Made by a program: the position numbers and the translations under genes. The notes under the pieces are model-generated. The model did not search any database. It had not been told where the DNA came from and saw only the letters and a list, made by a program, of their open reading frames with translations. Shown piece after piece: positions 52,770 to 62,725 of a DNA stretch of 64,000 bases. How positions within the stretch are numbered: the first letter of the stretch is position 1; the number at the start of each line of letters is the position of its first letter. The stretch is from contig NZ_JAEKFI010000004.1 of NCBI RefSeq assembly GCF_016650635.1, positions 434,001-498,000 on the forward strand, read 5' to 3'. This DNA is from Pseudomonas sp. TH43. GTDB taxonomy: Bacteria; Pseudomonadota; Gammaproteobacteria; Pseudomonadales; Pseudomonadaceae.

Positions 52770-53744
52770 TTAACCTCGCGCCTCTTGGGTTACTGCGCCT
52801 TCAACACTGGCGGCCAGAATGGCCAGCACCAACTGCTGGAAATCCAGACCGGCAGCACGTGCCGCCATCGGCACCAGACTGTGATCGGTCATGCCCGGTG
52901 CGGTGTTCACTTCCAGGAACCAGAACTGCCCGTCGGCGTCCTGCATCACGTCCGCCCTGCCCCAACCGGCAATCCCCAGCGCCTCACTGGCCTTGGCCGT
53001 GAGATCCATGAGTTCCTGTTCCTTGGCGGCATCCAGCCCGCACGGAATGCGGTACTGGGTATCGTTGGCGATGTACTTGGCGTCGTAGTCGTAGAACGTG
53101 TGCGGTGTACCCAGGGCGATAGGAGGCAACACCTGGTCACGCAGGGTGGCGATGGTGAACTCCGGACCTTGGATCCATTGCTCAACCAAGACTTGCGAAT
53201 CGTAGGTACTGGCCGCTTTCCATGCGTCGATCAACTCGGACGCAGAACTCACTTTGGCCATCCCGATACTTGAACCTTCATGCGCCGGTTTGACGATCAA
53301 AGGGAAGCCCAGTTCCGTCGCCGCGGAAATACAATCGGCTTCGCTGCACAGCACGGCGTGACGCGGCGTCGGAATCCCGAGGCTGTGCCAGACCTGCTTG
53401 GTGCGCAATTTGTCCATCGCCAGTGCGGACGCGAGGATGCCGCTGCCGGTGTAGGGAATCCCGGCGACTTCGAGCAGGCCCTGCATGCTGCCGTCTTCAC
53501 CACCACGGCCGTGAAGAATGATGAACGCGCGGTCGATTTTTTCACTCAGCAGACGCTGCAGAATATCGGCGCCAACGTCGATGCCGAACGCGTCCACGCC
53601 AGCGCTTTGCAGCGCGTCGAGCACAGCATTACCGGATTTCAGCGAAACCTCACGCTCGGCACTCAGACCGCCAAAGAGCACGGCGACGCGGCCGAAGTCT
53701 TTCGGCGCGATAGTGGAAAACAGCTTGGCGTAGGCAGCAGTCAT
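52770..53744 (-). CDS. ddlB: D-alanine--D-alanine ligase
   Basis: This ATP-grasp ligase makes D-Ala-D-Ala for the peptidoglycan precursor. Visible are the N-terminal HGRGGEDGSMQG, KPAHEGSSIGM, and the metal/ATP-binding FLEVNTAPGMTDHSLVPMAA split across the C-terminal end. Its start overlaps the murC stop by four bases. Confidence 0.97.
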   Translation of the reverse strand: MTAAYAKLFSTIAPKDFGRVAVLFGGLSAEREVSLKSGNAVLDALQSAGVDAFGIDVGADILQRLLSEKIDRAFIILHGRGGEDGSMQGLLEVAGIPYTGSGILASALAMDKLRTKQVWHSLGIPTPRHAVLCSEADCISAATELGFPLIVKPAHEGSSIGMAKVSSASELIDAWKAASTYDSQVLVEQWIQGPEFTIATLRDQVLPPIALGTPHTFYDYDAKYIANDTQYRIPCGLDAAKEQELMDLTAKASEALGIAGWGRADVMQDADGQFWFLEVNTAPGMTDHSLVPMAARAAGLDFQQLVLAILAASVEGAVTQEARG

Positions 53745-55201
53745 TTCAACTTCCCCTCGACCGACGCCGCCACGGCGCCAGCGAACAATTCACTTTTCAA
53801 CAGCTTCGGCGCGAGACCGCCGATATCACCGGCGCCTTGGCACAACAGAATGTCGCCAGCACGCAGCAGCGGCTTGACCAGCGGCGCCAGATCAACGCCA
53901 CGCTCGATGTAGATCGGGTCGAGCTGACCGCGCTGGCGGATGCTGTTGCACAGCTTGCGACTGTCAGCGCCCGGGATCGGCTCTTCGCCGGCCGGATAGA
54001 CTTCCATCAGCAGCAGCACGTTGGCATCGGCCAGTACATTGACGAAATCGTCGTACAGGTCGCGGGTGCGGCTGTAACGGTGCGGCTGGTAGACCATCAC
54101 CAGACGGCGCTCCGGCCAGCCACCACGCACGGCTTTGATTACGGCCGCGACTTCGGTCGGGTGGTGACCGTAATCGTCGACCAGCATCACGTTGCCGCCG
54201 TCCACGGGCAGTTCGCCGTAGACCTGAAAGCGTCGACCGACGCCCTGGAAACCCGACAGGCCCTGAACGATGGCTTCATCGCTGACGCCCTCGTCGGACG
54301 CAATGCAGATGGTCGCCAGCGAGTTGAGCACGTTGTGGTTGCCCGGCATGTTCACGGAAACATCCAGCGGCTCGCGGTCAGGACGCAGCACGGTGAAGAA
54401 GGTCTGCATGCCTTGCTGACGCACATTGATTGCACGCACGTCGGCATCTTCGCTGAAGCCGTAGGTCACGGTCGGACGTTTCACCAGCGGCAGGATTTCG
54501 CGCACGACCGGGTCATCCAGGCACATCACGGCCAAACCGTAGAACGGCAGGTTGTGCAGGAACTCGACGAAGGTTTTCTTCAGTTTGTTGAAGTCACCGT
54601 CGTAGGTCGCCATGTGGTCGGCATCGATGTTGGTGACCACAGCCACCAGCGGTTGCAGGTGCAGGAAGCTCGCATCGCTTTCATCGGCTTCGGCGATCAG
54701 GTAACGGCTGGTACCCAGTTGTGCATTGGTACCCGCAGCATTCAGTCGACCACCGATGACGAACGTCGGATCGAGACCACCGGCGGCAAATACTGAAGCG
54801 ATCAGGCTGGTAGTAGTGGTTTTGCCGTGGGTGCCGGCAACGGCGATGCCGTGGCGATAGCGCATCAACTCGGCGAGCATTTCCGCACGCGGCACCACAG
54901 GAATGCGGCGCTCAAGGGCGGTCGCGACTTCCGGGTTGGAGGTGTTCACAGCGCTCGACACCACCAGTACGTCGGCGGTCGCGGCATTCTCGGCACGGTG
55001 GCCGATGAAGATGTGCGCGCCGAACGATTCCAGACGCTCGGTGACCGGCGAAGCTTTCAGGTCGGAACCGGAGACTTCATAGCCCAGGTTCAACAACACT
55101 TCGGCGATGCCGCACATGCCCACGCCGCCGATGCCGACGAAGTGGATGCGACGGATGCGGCGCATTTCCGGTTGCGGCATGGCTTTCTGATTCTCAACCA
55201 T
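53741..55201 (-). CDS. murC: UDP-N-acetylmuramate--L-alanine ligase
   Basis: MurC adds L-Ala to UDP-MurNAc. From the ATG at 55201 (MVENQKAMPQ) it is 486 residues. It has the Rossmann start HFVGIGGVGMCGIAEVL, the ATP-binding GTHGKTTTTS near residue 120, and the Mur-ligase C-terminal segment VDDYGHHPTEV. The start overlaps murG by eight bases. The longer frame upstream runs through murG coding sequence and is not used. Confidence 0.97.
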   Translation of the reverse strand: MVENQKAMPQPEMRRIRRIHFVGIGGVGMCGIAEVLLNLGYEVSGSDLKASPVTERLESFGAHIFIGHRAENAATADVLVVSSAVNTSNPEVATALERRIPVVPRAEMLAELMRYRHGIAVAGTHGKTTTTSLIASVFAAGGLDPTFVIGGRLNAAGTNAQLGTSRYLIAEADESDASFLHLQPLVAVVTNIDADHMATYDGDFNKLKKTFVEFLHNLPFYGLAVMCLDDPVVREILPLVKRPTVTYGFSEDADVRAINVRQQGMQTFFTVLRPDREPLDVSVNMPGNHNVLNSLATICIASDEGVSDEAIVQGLSGFQGVGRRFQVYGELPVDGGNVMLVDDYGHHPTEVAAVIKAVRGGWPERRLVMVYQPHRYSRTRDLYDDFVNVLADANVLLLMEVYPAGEEPIPGADSRKLCNSIRQRGQLDPIYIERGVDLAPLVKPLLRAGDILLCQGAGDIGGLAPKLLKSELFAGAVAASVEGKLK

Positions 55202-56264
55202 GGGCCACCTCCAGACAGGTATCGACCACGCTACGGGTGGCATCGGGTTTCGCCAGACGGCGGGCCGCTTGGGCCATATCTTCGAGTCGTTGCGGTTGCA
55301 TCAAGACCTCTGTCAGGCGCGCGGCAAGGTCCGCGGCACCAGTCGTTCTTTGCGGCATCAGGAAGGCAGCGCCTTCACGGGCCAAATAATCGGCGTTGCG
55401 GGTCTGGTGATCGTCGATCGCATGGGGCAAAGGCACCAGCATCGAGGGCAGACCGGCGGCAGCCAGCTCACTGATGGTCAACGCGCCTGCGCGGCACACC
55501 ACCAGGTCAGCCCAGCCATAGGCCTGGGCCATGTCTTTGATGAACGGCTGCACCTGCGCATCGACGCCGGCGGCGCGGTAGCGCTCTGCAGTCACTTCAT
55601 CGTGGTTTTTGCCGGCCTGATGAAACACTTCCGGGCGCAAATCGGCAGCGACTTGGGCCAGGGCTTCAGGCAGCAATTTGTTCAACGGTTCTGCGCCCAG
55701 GCTTCCGCCGAGGATCAGCAAACGCGCTTTGCGACCGGCCAGAGCAGGTCGCGATGTGTCGAGGAACAGCTCGCTGCGCACCGGATTTCCGGTGGTACGG
55801 CGGGTGTCCGACAGAGTAAAGGTGTCGGGGAACGCTTCACACACCCGGGCGGCGAACGGCACCAGCAACCGATTGGCGGTGCCAGCGACGGCGTTCTGCT
55901 CGTGAACGATCACCGGTACGCCGGCCAGTTTCGCGGCGAGACCACCGGGGCCAGTCACATAACCACCGAAGCCGACCACACACACCGGCTTCAGACGGCG
56001 AATGATCGCCCGCGCCTGCCATACCGATTTCAGCAGCATGAACGGTGCCTTGAGCAGCGACAGCTTGCCCTTGCCGCGCAGGCCGGTGGCATTGATCCGG
56101 TGCAGTTCCAGCCCTGCGGCCGGCACCAGTTCGTTTTCGATCCCACGTGGCGTGCCGAGCCAGTGCACGGTGTAACCGCGCGCCTGAAACTCGCGGGCAC
56201 AGGCCAGCGCCGGGAATACGTGGCCGCCGGTGCCGCCGGCCATGATCAATACGTTAGCGCCCAT
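55194..56264 (-). CDS. murG: UDP-GlcNAc:lipid I N-acetylglucosaminyltransferase
   Basis: MurG converts lipid I to lipid II on the inner face of the membrane. The start MGANVLIMAGGTGGHVFPAL contains the GGTGGH loop, a second glycine-rich loop is LILGGSLGAEPLN, and the donor site is CRAGALTISELAAAGLPS. It is 356 residues from the ATG at 56264 and overlaps ftsW by 11 bases. Confidence 0.97.
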   Translation of the reverse strand: MGANVLIMAGGTGGHVFPALACAREFQARGYTVHWLGTPRGIENELVPAAGLELHRINATGLRGKGKLSLLKAPFMLLKSVWQARAIIRRLKPVCVVGFGGYVTGPGGLAAKLAGVPVIVHEQNAVAGTANRLLVPFAARVCEAFPDTFTLSDTRRTTGNPVRSELFLDTSRPALAGRKARLLILGGSLGAEPLNKLLPEALAQVAADLRPEVFHQAGKNHDEVTAERYRAAGVDAQVQPFIKDMAQAYGWADLVVCRAGALTISELAAAGLPSMLVPLPHAIDDHQTRNADYLAREGAAFLMPQRTTGAADLAARLTEVLMQPQRLEDMAQAARRLAKPDATRSVVDTCLEVAHG

Positions 56265-57471
56265 GATTCGGCTCCTCGGCGAAGTCGCTCTCATGGAATT
56301 CCATCTCTTCACTGCCCAGGTGGGTTCGACTCTCCCACTCGATCCTCAGTAGCAAGCCGAGACAGGCACAGCAAATCACCAACGAACTGCCGCCATAACT
56401 GAGGAACGGCAAGGTCAGACCCTTGGTTGGCAAGAGGCCGACGTTCACACCGATGTTGATCAGGAACTGACCAATCCACAGGAACGACAGACCGTAGGCC
56501 ACATAAGCGGCGAAGAACTGTTTGGCTTTCTCGGCCCACAAGCCGATGTACATGCCGCGAATACACACGAACACGAACAGCGCCACGGTGCACAACGAAC
56601 CGACCGCGCCGAGTTCCTCAGCCAGAACCGAGAACACGAAGTCGGTGTGCGCTTCCGGCAGGTAGAACTGCTTCTGCACGCTGTTGCCCAGGCCTACGCC
56701 CAGCCACTCGCCGCGACCGAATGCGATCAGCGCTTGCGACAGCTGATAACCGGCGCCGAACTGGTCGGCCCACGGGTCGGCAAAGTTGGTCAGACGCGCC
56801 ATCCGGTACGGCTGCATCTGAATCAGCAAGACCACCGCCCCGACCGCCAACACCACCATCAGCGAGAAACGGAACAACCCGACCCCGCCAAGGAACAGCA
56901 TCGCGGCAGCAGCGCCCATCATGACCACGGTGGCACCGAAGTCCGGCTCCATCAGCAACAGGCCGGCCATCGGCAGCAGCACGATGAACGGTTTGAAGAA
57001 GCCCATCCAGCTCTCGCGCACTTCCTTCTGGCGACGCACCAGATAACCGGCGAGGTAGATCACCACGAATACTTTGGCGATTTCGGACGGCTGCACGTTG
57101 AAGAAGCTGAACCCGATCCAGCGCATCGAACCGTTCACTTCGCGGCCGATGCCGGGGATTATCACCATCACCAGCAAGCCGAACGCACCAATCAGCATCA
57201 GCCAGCCGAGGCGCTGCCAGGTGGCGATCGGAATCATCATGGTGACGATGCAGGCGCCCAATCCCAGCACCACATAAATAAGGTGGCGAATCATGTAATA
57301 CAGCGGACTGCCCGACTGCGCAGCCGCCACTTCGGTGGAAGCCGAGGCGATCATGATCAGACCGAGACCGAGCAGCGCCAGGCAACCGGCGAGCATCGGG
57401 AAATCGAGGTCGATGCCGCGCCCGGTGATGATCGGCGACGGATACGGTTTGATGATATTGCGCAGGCTCAT
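56254..57471 (-). CDS. ftsW: Septal peptidoglycan glycosyltransferase FtsW
   Basis: This SEDS-family polymerase works with FtsI. The 405-residue protein has ten membrane helices and the family segments NGSMRWIGFSFFNVQPSE and GLGNSVQKQFYLPEAHTDFVFS (in parts), with the catalytic-region Asp in the latter. A C-terminal cytoplasmic tail follows the last helix. It overlaps murD by four bases. Confidence 0.97.
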   Translation of the reverse strand: MSLRNIIKPYPSPIITGRGIDLDFPMLAGCLALLGLGLIMIASASTEVAAAQSGSPLYYMIRHLIYVVLGLGACIVTMMIPIATWQRLGWLMLIGAFGLLVMVIIPGIGREVNGSMRWIGFSFFNVQPSEIAKVFVVIYLAGYLVRRQKEVRESWMGFFKPFIVLLPMAGLLLMEPDFGATVVMMGAAAAMLFLGGVGLFRFSLMVVLAVGAVVLLIQMQPYRMARLTNFADPWADQFGAGYQLSQALIAFGRGEWLGVGLGNSVQKQFYLPEAHTDFVFSVLAEELGAVGSLCTVALFVFVCIRGMYIGLWAEKAKQFFAAYVAYGLSFLWIGQFLINIGVNVGLLPTKGLTLPFLSYGGSSLVICCACLGLLLRIEWESRTHLGSEEMEFHESDFAEEPNHGR

Positions 57472-58814
57472 GCCAGTTCCTCCACGGCGCGGACGAACTG
57501 GTGACCACGGTCTTCGTAATTCTTGAACATGTCGAAACTGGCGCAGGCCGGCGACAACAACACCACATCACCCGGTTGAGCAGCGGCGCGGCATTGCGCA
57601 ACGGCGTCAACCAGCGAGGTCGCGCGAATCAGCGGCACGGCATCACCGATGGCTTCGCCGATCTTGTCGGAGTCGCGGCCCATCAGGATCACGGCGCGGC
57701 AGTTGGCCGCCACCGGATCACGCAGATCGTTGAACTCGGCACCCTTGCCATCGCCACCGGCGATCAGGATGACCTTGCCGTCGATGTCCGCACCGAGGCC
57801 TTCGATGGCGGCCAGTGCAGCGCCGACGTTGGTGGCTTTCGAATCGTTGTAATACGCAACGCCGTCGAGATCACGCACCCACTGGCAGCGATGCTCGAGA
57901 CCGGCAAAGGTGCGCAGCGCCGCGAGCATGGCGTCGAACGGCAGGCCAACCGCGTGACCGAGCGCCAGCGCCGCGAGGGCGTTGGACTGGTTATGCGCGC
58001 CGCGAATCTTCAGCTCACGCACCGGCATCAGGTTCTGGAATTCGAACGCGAGATATTTCTCGCCGTCCTCTTCACGGATACCGAATGCCTTGAAATCCGG
58101 TTTGGTCAGGCCGAAGGTCCAGCACGGCTGGCCCTCGCCCATCAACGGACGGCTCAGCGCATCCTGGCGGTTGACCACGAACTGCCTGGCACCACGGAAG
58201 ATCCGGTGCTTGGCCAAATGGTACGCCGGCAGGCCGCTGTAGCGATCCATGTGGTCTTCGCTGATGTTCAACACGGTGGCCACTTCGGCGTTGAGCTGGT
58301 CGGTGGTTTCCAGTTGGAAACTCGACAGCTCCATCACGTACAGCTCGACGTCATCGCTGAGCAGGTCGAGCGCCGGAGTGCCGAGGTTGCCACCGACGGC
58401 GACACGTTTGCCGGCCGCAGCCGCCATCTCGCCGACCAAAGTGGTGACGGTGCTTTTCGCGTTGGAGCCGCTGATAGCCACGATCGGCGCCTGCGCGTTA
58501 CGCGCGAACAGCTCGATGTCGCCGGACAGTTTCACGCCACGGGCCGCAGCGGCTTGCAGGGCCGGGGTCGCCAGCGCCAGACCGGGGCTCACGTAGAGCT
58601 CGTCGGCACGGCACAGGAATTCGACGTCCAGCTCGCCACAACGCACTTCCACGTGCGGATAGTCACGCTTGAGCGTGGCCAGTTCCGGTGGATTTTCCCG
58701 CGTATCAGCCACAGCAAACGACGTGCCCCGGTTCGCCAGGAAGCGAACCAGGGACATGCCGCTCTTGCCGAGGCCGACAACGATGCGGAAGTGGTCAGAA
58801 GCGATCAGAGACAC
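57468..58814 (-). CDS. murD: UDP-MurNAc-L-alanine--D-glutamate ligase
   Basis: MurD adds D-Glu. The 448-residue protein begins with an N-terminal nucleotide-binding stretch (VVGLGKSGMSLVRFLANRG) and has the ATP loop ISGSNAKSTVTTLVGE. That loop reads GSNAKST where many orthologues have GTNGKST, a conservative change. The central MDRY and the C-terminal YNDSKATN are present. It starts five bases after mraY. Confidence 0.97.
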   Translation of the reverse strand: MSLIASDHFRIVVGLGKSGMSLVRFLANRGTSFAVADTRENPPELATLKRDYPHVEVRCGELDVEFLCRADELYVSPGLALATPALQAAAARGVKLSGDIELFARNAQAPIVAISGSNAKSTVTTLVGEMAAAAGKRVAVGGNLGTPALDLLSDDVELYVMELSSFQLETTDQLNAEVATVLNISEDHMDRYSGLPAYHLAKHRIFRGARQFVVNRQDALSRPLMGEGQPCWTFGLTKPDFKAFGIREEDGEKYLAFEFQNLMPVRELKIRGAHNQSNALAALALGHAVGLPFDAMLAALRTFAGLEHRCQWVRDLDGVAYYNDSKATNVGAALAAIEGLGADIDGKVILIAGGDGKGAEFNDLRDPVAANCRAVILMGRDSDKIGEAIGDAVPLIRATSLVDAVAQCRAAAQPGDVVLLSPACASFDMFKNYEDRGHQFVRAVEELA

Positions 58815-58819
58815 TCGTT

Positions 58820-59902
58820 CTACCTCAGCTTCAGGGTGGCAAGGCCGATCAGCACGAGAATCACGGTGATGATCCAGAAACGGACGATCACGCGCGGCTC
58901 GGGCCAGCCCTTGAGTTCAAAGTGGTGGTGTATCGGTGCCATGCGGAACACACGGCGACCGGTCAGCTTAAAGGACGCAACCTGAATGACGACTGACAGG
59001 GTTTCCATCACGAACACGCCGCCCATGATGAACAGGACGATTTCCTGACGGACGATCACCGCGATGGTGCCCAGTGCCGCGCCGAGTGCCAGGGCACCGA
59101 CGTCACCCATGAACACTTGCGCCGGATAGGTGTTGAACCAGAGGAAGCCCAGACCGGCACCGATCAGCGCACCGCAGAACACGATCAGCTCGCCCGCGCC
59201 CGGCACGTAGGGAATCAGCAGGTATTCGGCGAATTTCACGTTACCCGACAGGTAGCAGAAAATCCCCAGACCGCCGCCAACCATCACCGTCGGCATGATC
59301 GCCAGACCGTCGAGGCCGTCAGTCAGGTTGACCGCGTTGCTCGAACCGACGATCACAAAGTAGGTCAGCACGATAAAGCCCAGGCCCAGCGGAATGCTGT
59401 AGTCCTTGAGCATCGGCAGAATCAGCGTGGTTTCCACCGGGGTAGTGGCGGTCATATAAAGGAAGATCGCTGCGCCGAGGCCGAACACCGACTGCCAGAA
59501 ATACTTCCAGCGACTCGGCAGACCACGCGAGTTTTTCTCGATGACTTTGCGGTAATCGTCGACCCAGCCAATGGCCCCGAAAAGCAGGGTCACCAGCAGC
59601 ACAGTCCAGACATAACGGTTGCTCAGGTCAGCCCAGAGCAGAGTGCTGACGCCGATCGAAGACAGAATCAGCGCGCCACCCATGGTCGGCGTACCGGATT
59701 TCGACAAGTGCGATTGCGGACCATCGTTACGAACGGATTGACCGATCTGACGGTTCTGCAAAGTGCGGATCATCCACGGGCCATAGCACAGCGACAAAAC
59801 CAGCGCAGTCAGCACACCGAGAATCCCGCGCAGGGTCAGGTACTGGAAGACCGCGAAGCCTTTGTAGAACTGTTGCAGATACTCCGCTAGCAGCAGCAGC
59901 AT
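58820..59902 (-). CDS. mraY: Phospho-N-acetylmuramoyl-pentapeptide transferase
   Basis: MraY makes lipid I from undecaprenyl phosphate and UDP-MurNAc-pentapeptide. The 360-residue protein has ten membrane helices, the catalytic motifs GWVDDYRK and VNLTDGLDGLA, and the C-terminal HHHFELKGW loop. The ATG at 59902 (MLLLLAEYL) overlaps the murF stop by one base. Confidence 0.97.
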   Translation of the reverse strand: MLLLLAEYLQQFYKGFAVFQYLTLRGILGVLTALVLSLCYGPWMIRTLQNRQIGQSVRNDGPQSHLSKSGTPTMGGALILSSIGVSTLLWADLSNRYVWTVLLVTLLFGAIGWVDDYRKVIEKNSRGLPSRWKYFWQSVFGLGAAIFLYMTATTPVETTLILPMLKDYSIPLGLGFIVLTYFVIVGSSNAVNLTDGLDGLAIMPTVMVGGGLGIFCYLSGNVKFAEYLLIPYVPGAGELIVFCGALIGAGLGFLWFNTYPAQVFMGDVGALALGAALGTIAVIVRQEIVLFIMGGVFVMETLSVVIQVASFKLTGRRVFRMAPIHHHFELKGWPEPRVIVRFWIITVILVLIGLATLKLR

Positions 59903-61269
59903 TAATGTTTCTCCAGACTGGACCCGCACAGAGCCGCAACGATGTTTTCCATCGCTGCACTGCGCGAACCCTTGATCAAAATGGTGGTGTTTGTGTCCTG
60001 CTCGGCGTCGAGGGCCTGAATCAGTTCGGCTTGCGTGCCGAAGTGATGCGCCTGTTCACCGAAAGCGTTTACGGCGTGAACCATGTTTGGCCCAACGGCA
60101 TAAAGCGCGGAAACCTTGCCCCGGGCGTATTCGCCCACGTCGCGGTGCCCCTGCTCCGCCCAATCGCCCAACTCGCCGATATCTCCGAGCACCAGGACGG
60201 TGCGGCCGGAAAAGCCGGCGAGTATATCAACGGCCGCGCACATCGAGGTGGGGTTTGCGTTGTAAGTGTCATCGATCACGCGCATACCGTTTTTCGCCAG
60301 TTGCGCGACGGTGCGACCCTTGACCGGTTGCACGGCGCCAAGCCCGGTGGCGATGCCGAACAGCGACACGCCCAAAGCGTGCGCAGCAGCGGCGGCGGCC
60401 AAGGCGTTAGCGACGTTGTGGGTGCCGAGCAGGTTCAGTTGAACGCGCTCGACACCTTCAGGTGTATGCAGATTGAAGGCCGGGCAGCCACGGGCGTCGG
60501 TGGTCAGATCGCTGGCATGGAAATTCGCCTGAGTGTTGCTCAGGGCGAAAGTCAGCACCTGGCGAGCGCCCGCGCGGGTCTTCCAGATGCCGAAGGCCTT
60601 GTCATCGAGATTGAGCACGGCGACGCCATCAGCCGCCAGCCCGTCGATGATTTCACCCTTGGCTTCAACGATTTTTTCCGGGCCGCCGAACTCACCGACG
60701 TGAGCGGTGCCGGCATTGTTCAAGATCGCCACATGCGGCTTGGTCAGCCCGACCGTGTAGGCGATTTCACCGAGGCGCGAGGCACCCAGTTCGATGACGG
60801 CCGCCGTGTGTTCCGGGGCCAGTTCGAGCAGAGTCAGTGGCGCGCCGAGGTCGTTGTTCAAATTGCCGCGAGTCGCCAGCACCGGACCGCGCGTGCGCAA
60901 GATGCTCGCGAGCATTTCCTTGACGGTGGTCTTGCCGCTGGAGCCGGTGATCGCGGCGACTGGCTGAGTGAATGCAGCACGGTTCAGCGCCCCCAACTGG
61001 CCGAGAGCCTGACGGGTGTCTTTGACCAGCAATTGCGGCAACGTACTGTCGGCGACTTCACGCTCGACCAGTGCGGCAACGGCGCCTTTGGCGGCGACGT
61101 CGTTCAGATAATCGTGACCGTCAAAGCGCGGACCGGTCAGGGCAATAAACAGTTGGCCAGGCTGGATCGCACGGCTGTCGATGCTGACGCCGTCGAAGCT
61201 GGCATCCGCAGTGATCAAGCGTGCATCGAGCGCATTGGTCAGTTCGCTGAGTTTGAGGGCCTTAAGCAT
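59902..61269 (-). CDS. murF: UDP-MurNAc-tripeptide--D-Ala-D-Ala ligase
   Basis: MurF adds D-Ala-D-Ala, the product of ddlB further down the cluster. The 455-residue protein has the ATP-binding loop ITGSSGKTTVKEMLASI near residue 110 and the C-terminal VIDDTYNANPTSM. It overlaps murE by eight bases. Confidence 0.97.
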   Translation of the reverse strand: MLKALKLSELTNALDARLITADASFDGVSIDSRAIQPGQLFIALTGPRFDGHDYLNDVAAKGAVAALVEREVADSTLPQLLVKDTRQALGQLGALNRAAFTQPVAAITGSSGKTTVKEMLASILRTRGPVLATRGNLNNDLGAPLTLLELAPEHTAAVIELGASRLGEIAYTVGLTKPHVAILNNAGTAHVGEFGGPEKIVEAKGEIIDGLAADGVAVLNLDDKAFGIWKTRAGARQVLTFALSNTQANFHASDLTTDARGCPAFNLHTPEGVERVQLNLLGTHNVANALAAAAAAHALGVSLFGIATGLGAVQPVKGRTVAQLAKNGMRVIDDTYNANPTSMCAAVDILAGFSGRTVLVLGDIGELGDWAEQGHRDVGEYARGKVSALYAVGPNMVHAVNAFGEQAHHFGTQAELIQALDAEQDTNTTILIKGSRSAAMENIVAALCGSSLEKH

Positions 61270-62725
61270 GGGCCACCTCCCACGCGGTCAGCGCGTGATC
61301 AGCCTCGACCAGATCGGAGAAAGCGTGGCGCTCGCCATTGATCTCTTGATAGTCCTCGTGACCTTTACCGGCCAGGACGATTACGTCATTGGCCGAGGCA
61401 CCGGCAATCAGTTGCGCGATCGCCTGACCACGGCCGGCGACGAAGGTGACTTTATCCACAGCCGTGAAACCGGCGCGGATGTCATCGAAAATCACCGCAG
61501 GGTCTTCAGTGCGCGGGTTGTCGTCGGTGACCAGCACTTGATCAGCCAGACGCTCAACCACTTCAGCCATCAACGGACGCTTGCCGCGATCACGGTCACC
61601 GCCGCAGCCGAACAGGCAGAGCAGTTGGCCTTTGACATGAGGACGCAACGCGGTCAGGACTTTTTCCAGCGCGTCCGGGGTGTGGGCGTAATCGACCACC
61701 ACCAACGGCTGCGTGCCACCGCCCAGACGCTGCATGCGACCGGCCGGGCCTTCGAGTTTCGGCAGTACTTTGAGAATTTCGTCGAGCGCATAATCCAGAC
61801 CGAGCAAGGCGCCGACCGCCGCCAGGACGTTGCTCAGGTTGAAGCGACCGAGCAAGGTGCTGCGCAGATGATGTTCGCCCTGCGGCGTCACCAGCGTGGC
61901 GCGCACGCCGTGGTCGTCGAACTGCGCTTCGCGGCAGAACAGGTACGCGCTGCTGTCGAGCAGGCTGTAGGTGATCAAACGCGATTCACGTTTTTCAGCG
62001 GCCAGTTGCCGGCCGAAATCGTCGTCGAGGTTGACCACGCGGCACTTCAGGTCATTCCAGGCGAACAGCTTGGCCTTGGCCTCAGCGTACGCTTCCATGG
62101 TGCCGTGATAATCCAGATGATCGCGGGACAGGTTGGTCATCACCGCCACGTCGAATGCCAGCGCGGTGACGCGGCCCTGATCCAGACCGTGGGACGAAAC
62201 TTCCATGGCCACGGCTTTGGCGCCGGCCTTTTTCAGGTCGCCCAGCGTCGCCTGTACGGCAATCGGATTCGGCGTGGTGTGCAGACCACTTTGCAGTGCG
62301 CCATAGAAGCCGGAACCGAGGGTACCGACGATACCGCAATGCTGGCCGAGCAGATCCAATGCCTGTGCGACCAATTGGGTCACGCTGGTTTTGCCGTTGG
62401 TGCCGGTTACGCCGACCAGATTCAGGTGATGGCTTGGCTCGCCATAAAAGCGGCCAGCGATGTCCGACAGCTGCGCCGCCAGGCCTTTGACCGGAATCAG
62501 CGGCACGTCGGTGATCGGCAGCACGGTGGCGCCTTCCACTTCATACGCTACAGCCGCAGCACCGCGTTGCAATGCATCGGCAATGTGCGCGCGGCCATCA
62601 AATTTGCCACCGGGCACGGCGAGGAACAAATCGCCTGCGCGCACGTTGCGGCTGTCCAGCGCCAATTCACGGATCAACAGATCGTGGCCGGCGTGGGGGA
62701 ATATCTTGTTCAGACTTAATGACAT
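61262..62725 (-). CDS. murE: UDP-MurNAc-tripeptide synthetase (meso-diaminopimelate adding)
   Basis: The 487-residue Mur ligase has the ATP loop VTGTNGKTSVTQLVAQ near residue 112. The motif DNPRTEDP near residue 410 contains the DNPR that selects meso-diaminopimelate, as expected for a Gram-negative cell wall. Its start overlaps the ftsI stop by one base. Confidence 0.97.
   Translation of the reverse strand: MSLSLNKIFPHAGHDLLIRELALDSRNVRAGDLFLAVPGGKFDGRAHIADALQRGAAAVAYEVEGATVLPITDVPLIPVKGLAAQLSDIAGRFYGEPSHHLNLVGVTGTNGKTSVTQLVAQALDLLGQHCGIVGTLGSGFYGALQSGLHTTPNPIAVQATLGDLKKAGAKAVAMEVSSHGLDQGRVTALAFDVAVMTNLSRDHLDYHGTMEAYAEAKAKLFAWNDLKCRVVNLDDDFGRQLAAEKRESRLITYSLLDSSAYLFCREAQFDDHGVRATLVTPQGEHHLRSTLLGRFNLSNVLAAVGALLGLDYALDEILKVLPKLEGPAGRMQRLGGGTQPLVVVDYAHTPDALEKVLTALRPHVKGQLLCLFGCGGDRDRGKRPLMAEVVERLADQVLVTDDNPRTEDPAVIFDDIRAGFTAVDKVTFVAGRGQAIAQLIAGASANDVIVLAGKGHEDYQEINGERHAFSDLVEADHALTAWEVAHA

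Noticed and set aside
50636..53002. 788-codon open frame on the plus strand
   Set aside because: It lies wholly antisense to ftsA, ftsQ and ddlB, which have full family matches. High GC at third positions opens the opposite frame.
57468..58814. Odd ATP loop GSNAKST in MurD
   Set aside because: The Gly-Lys-Ser/Thr core for phosphate binding is functionally kept apart from one Gly-to-Ala change, and the rest of the enzyme is normal, so I treat it as lineage variation.
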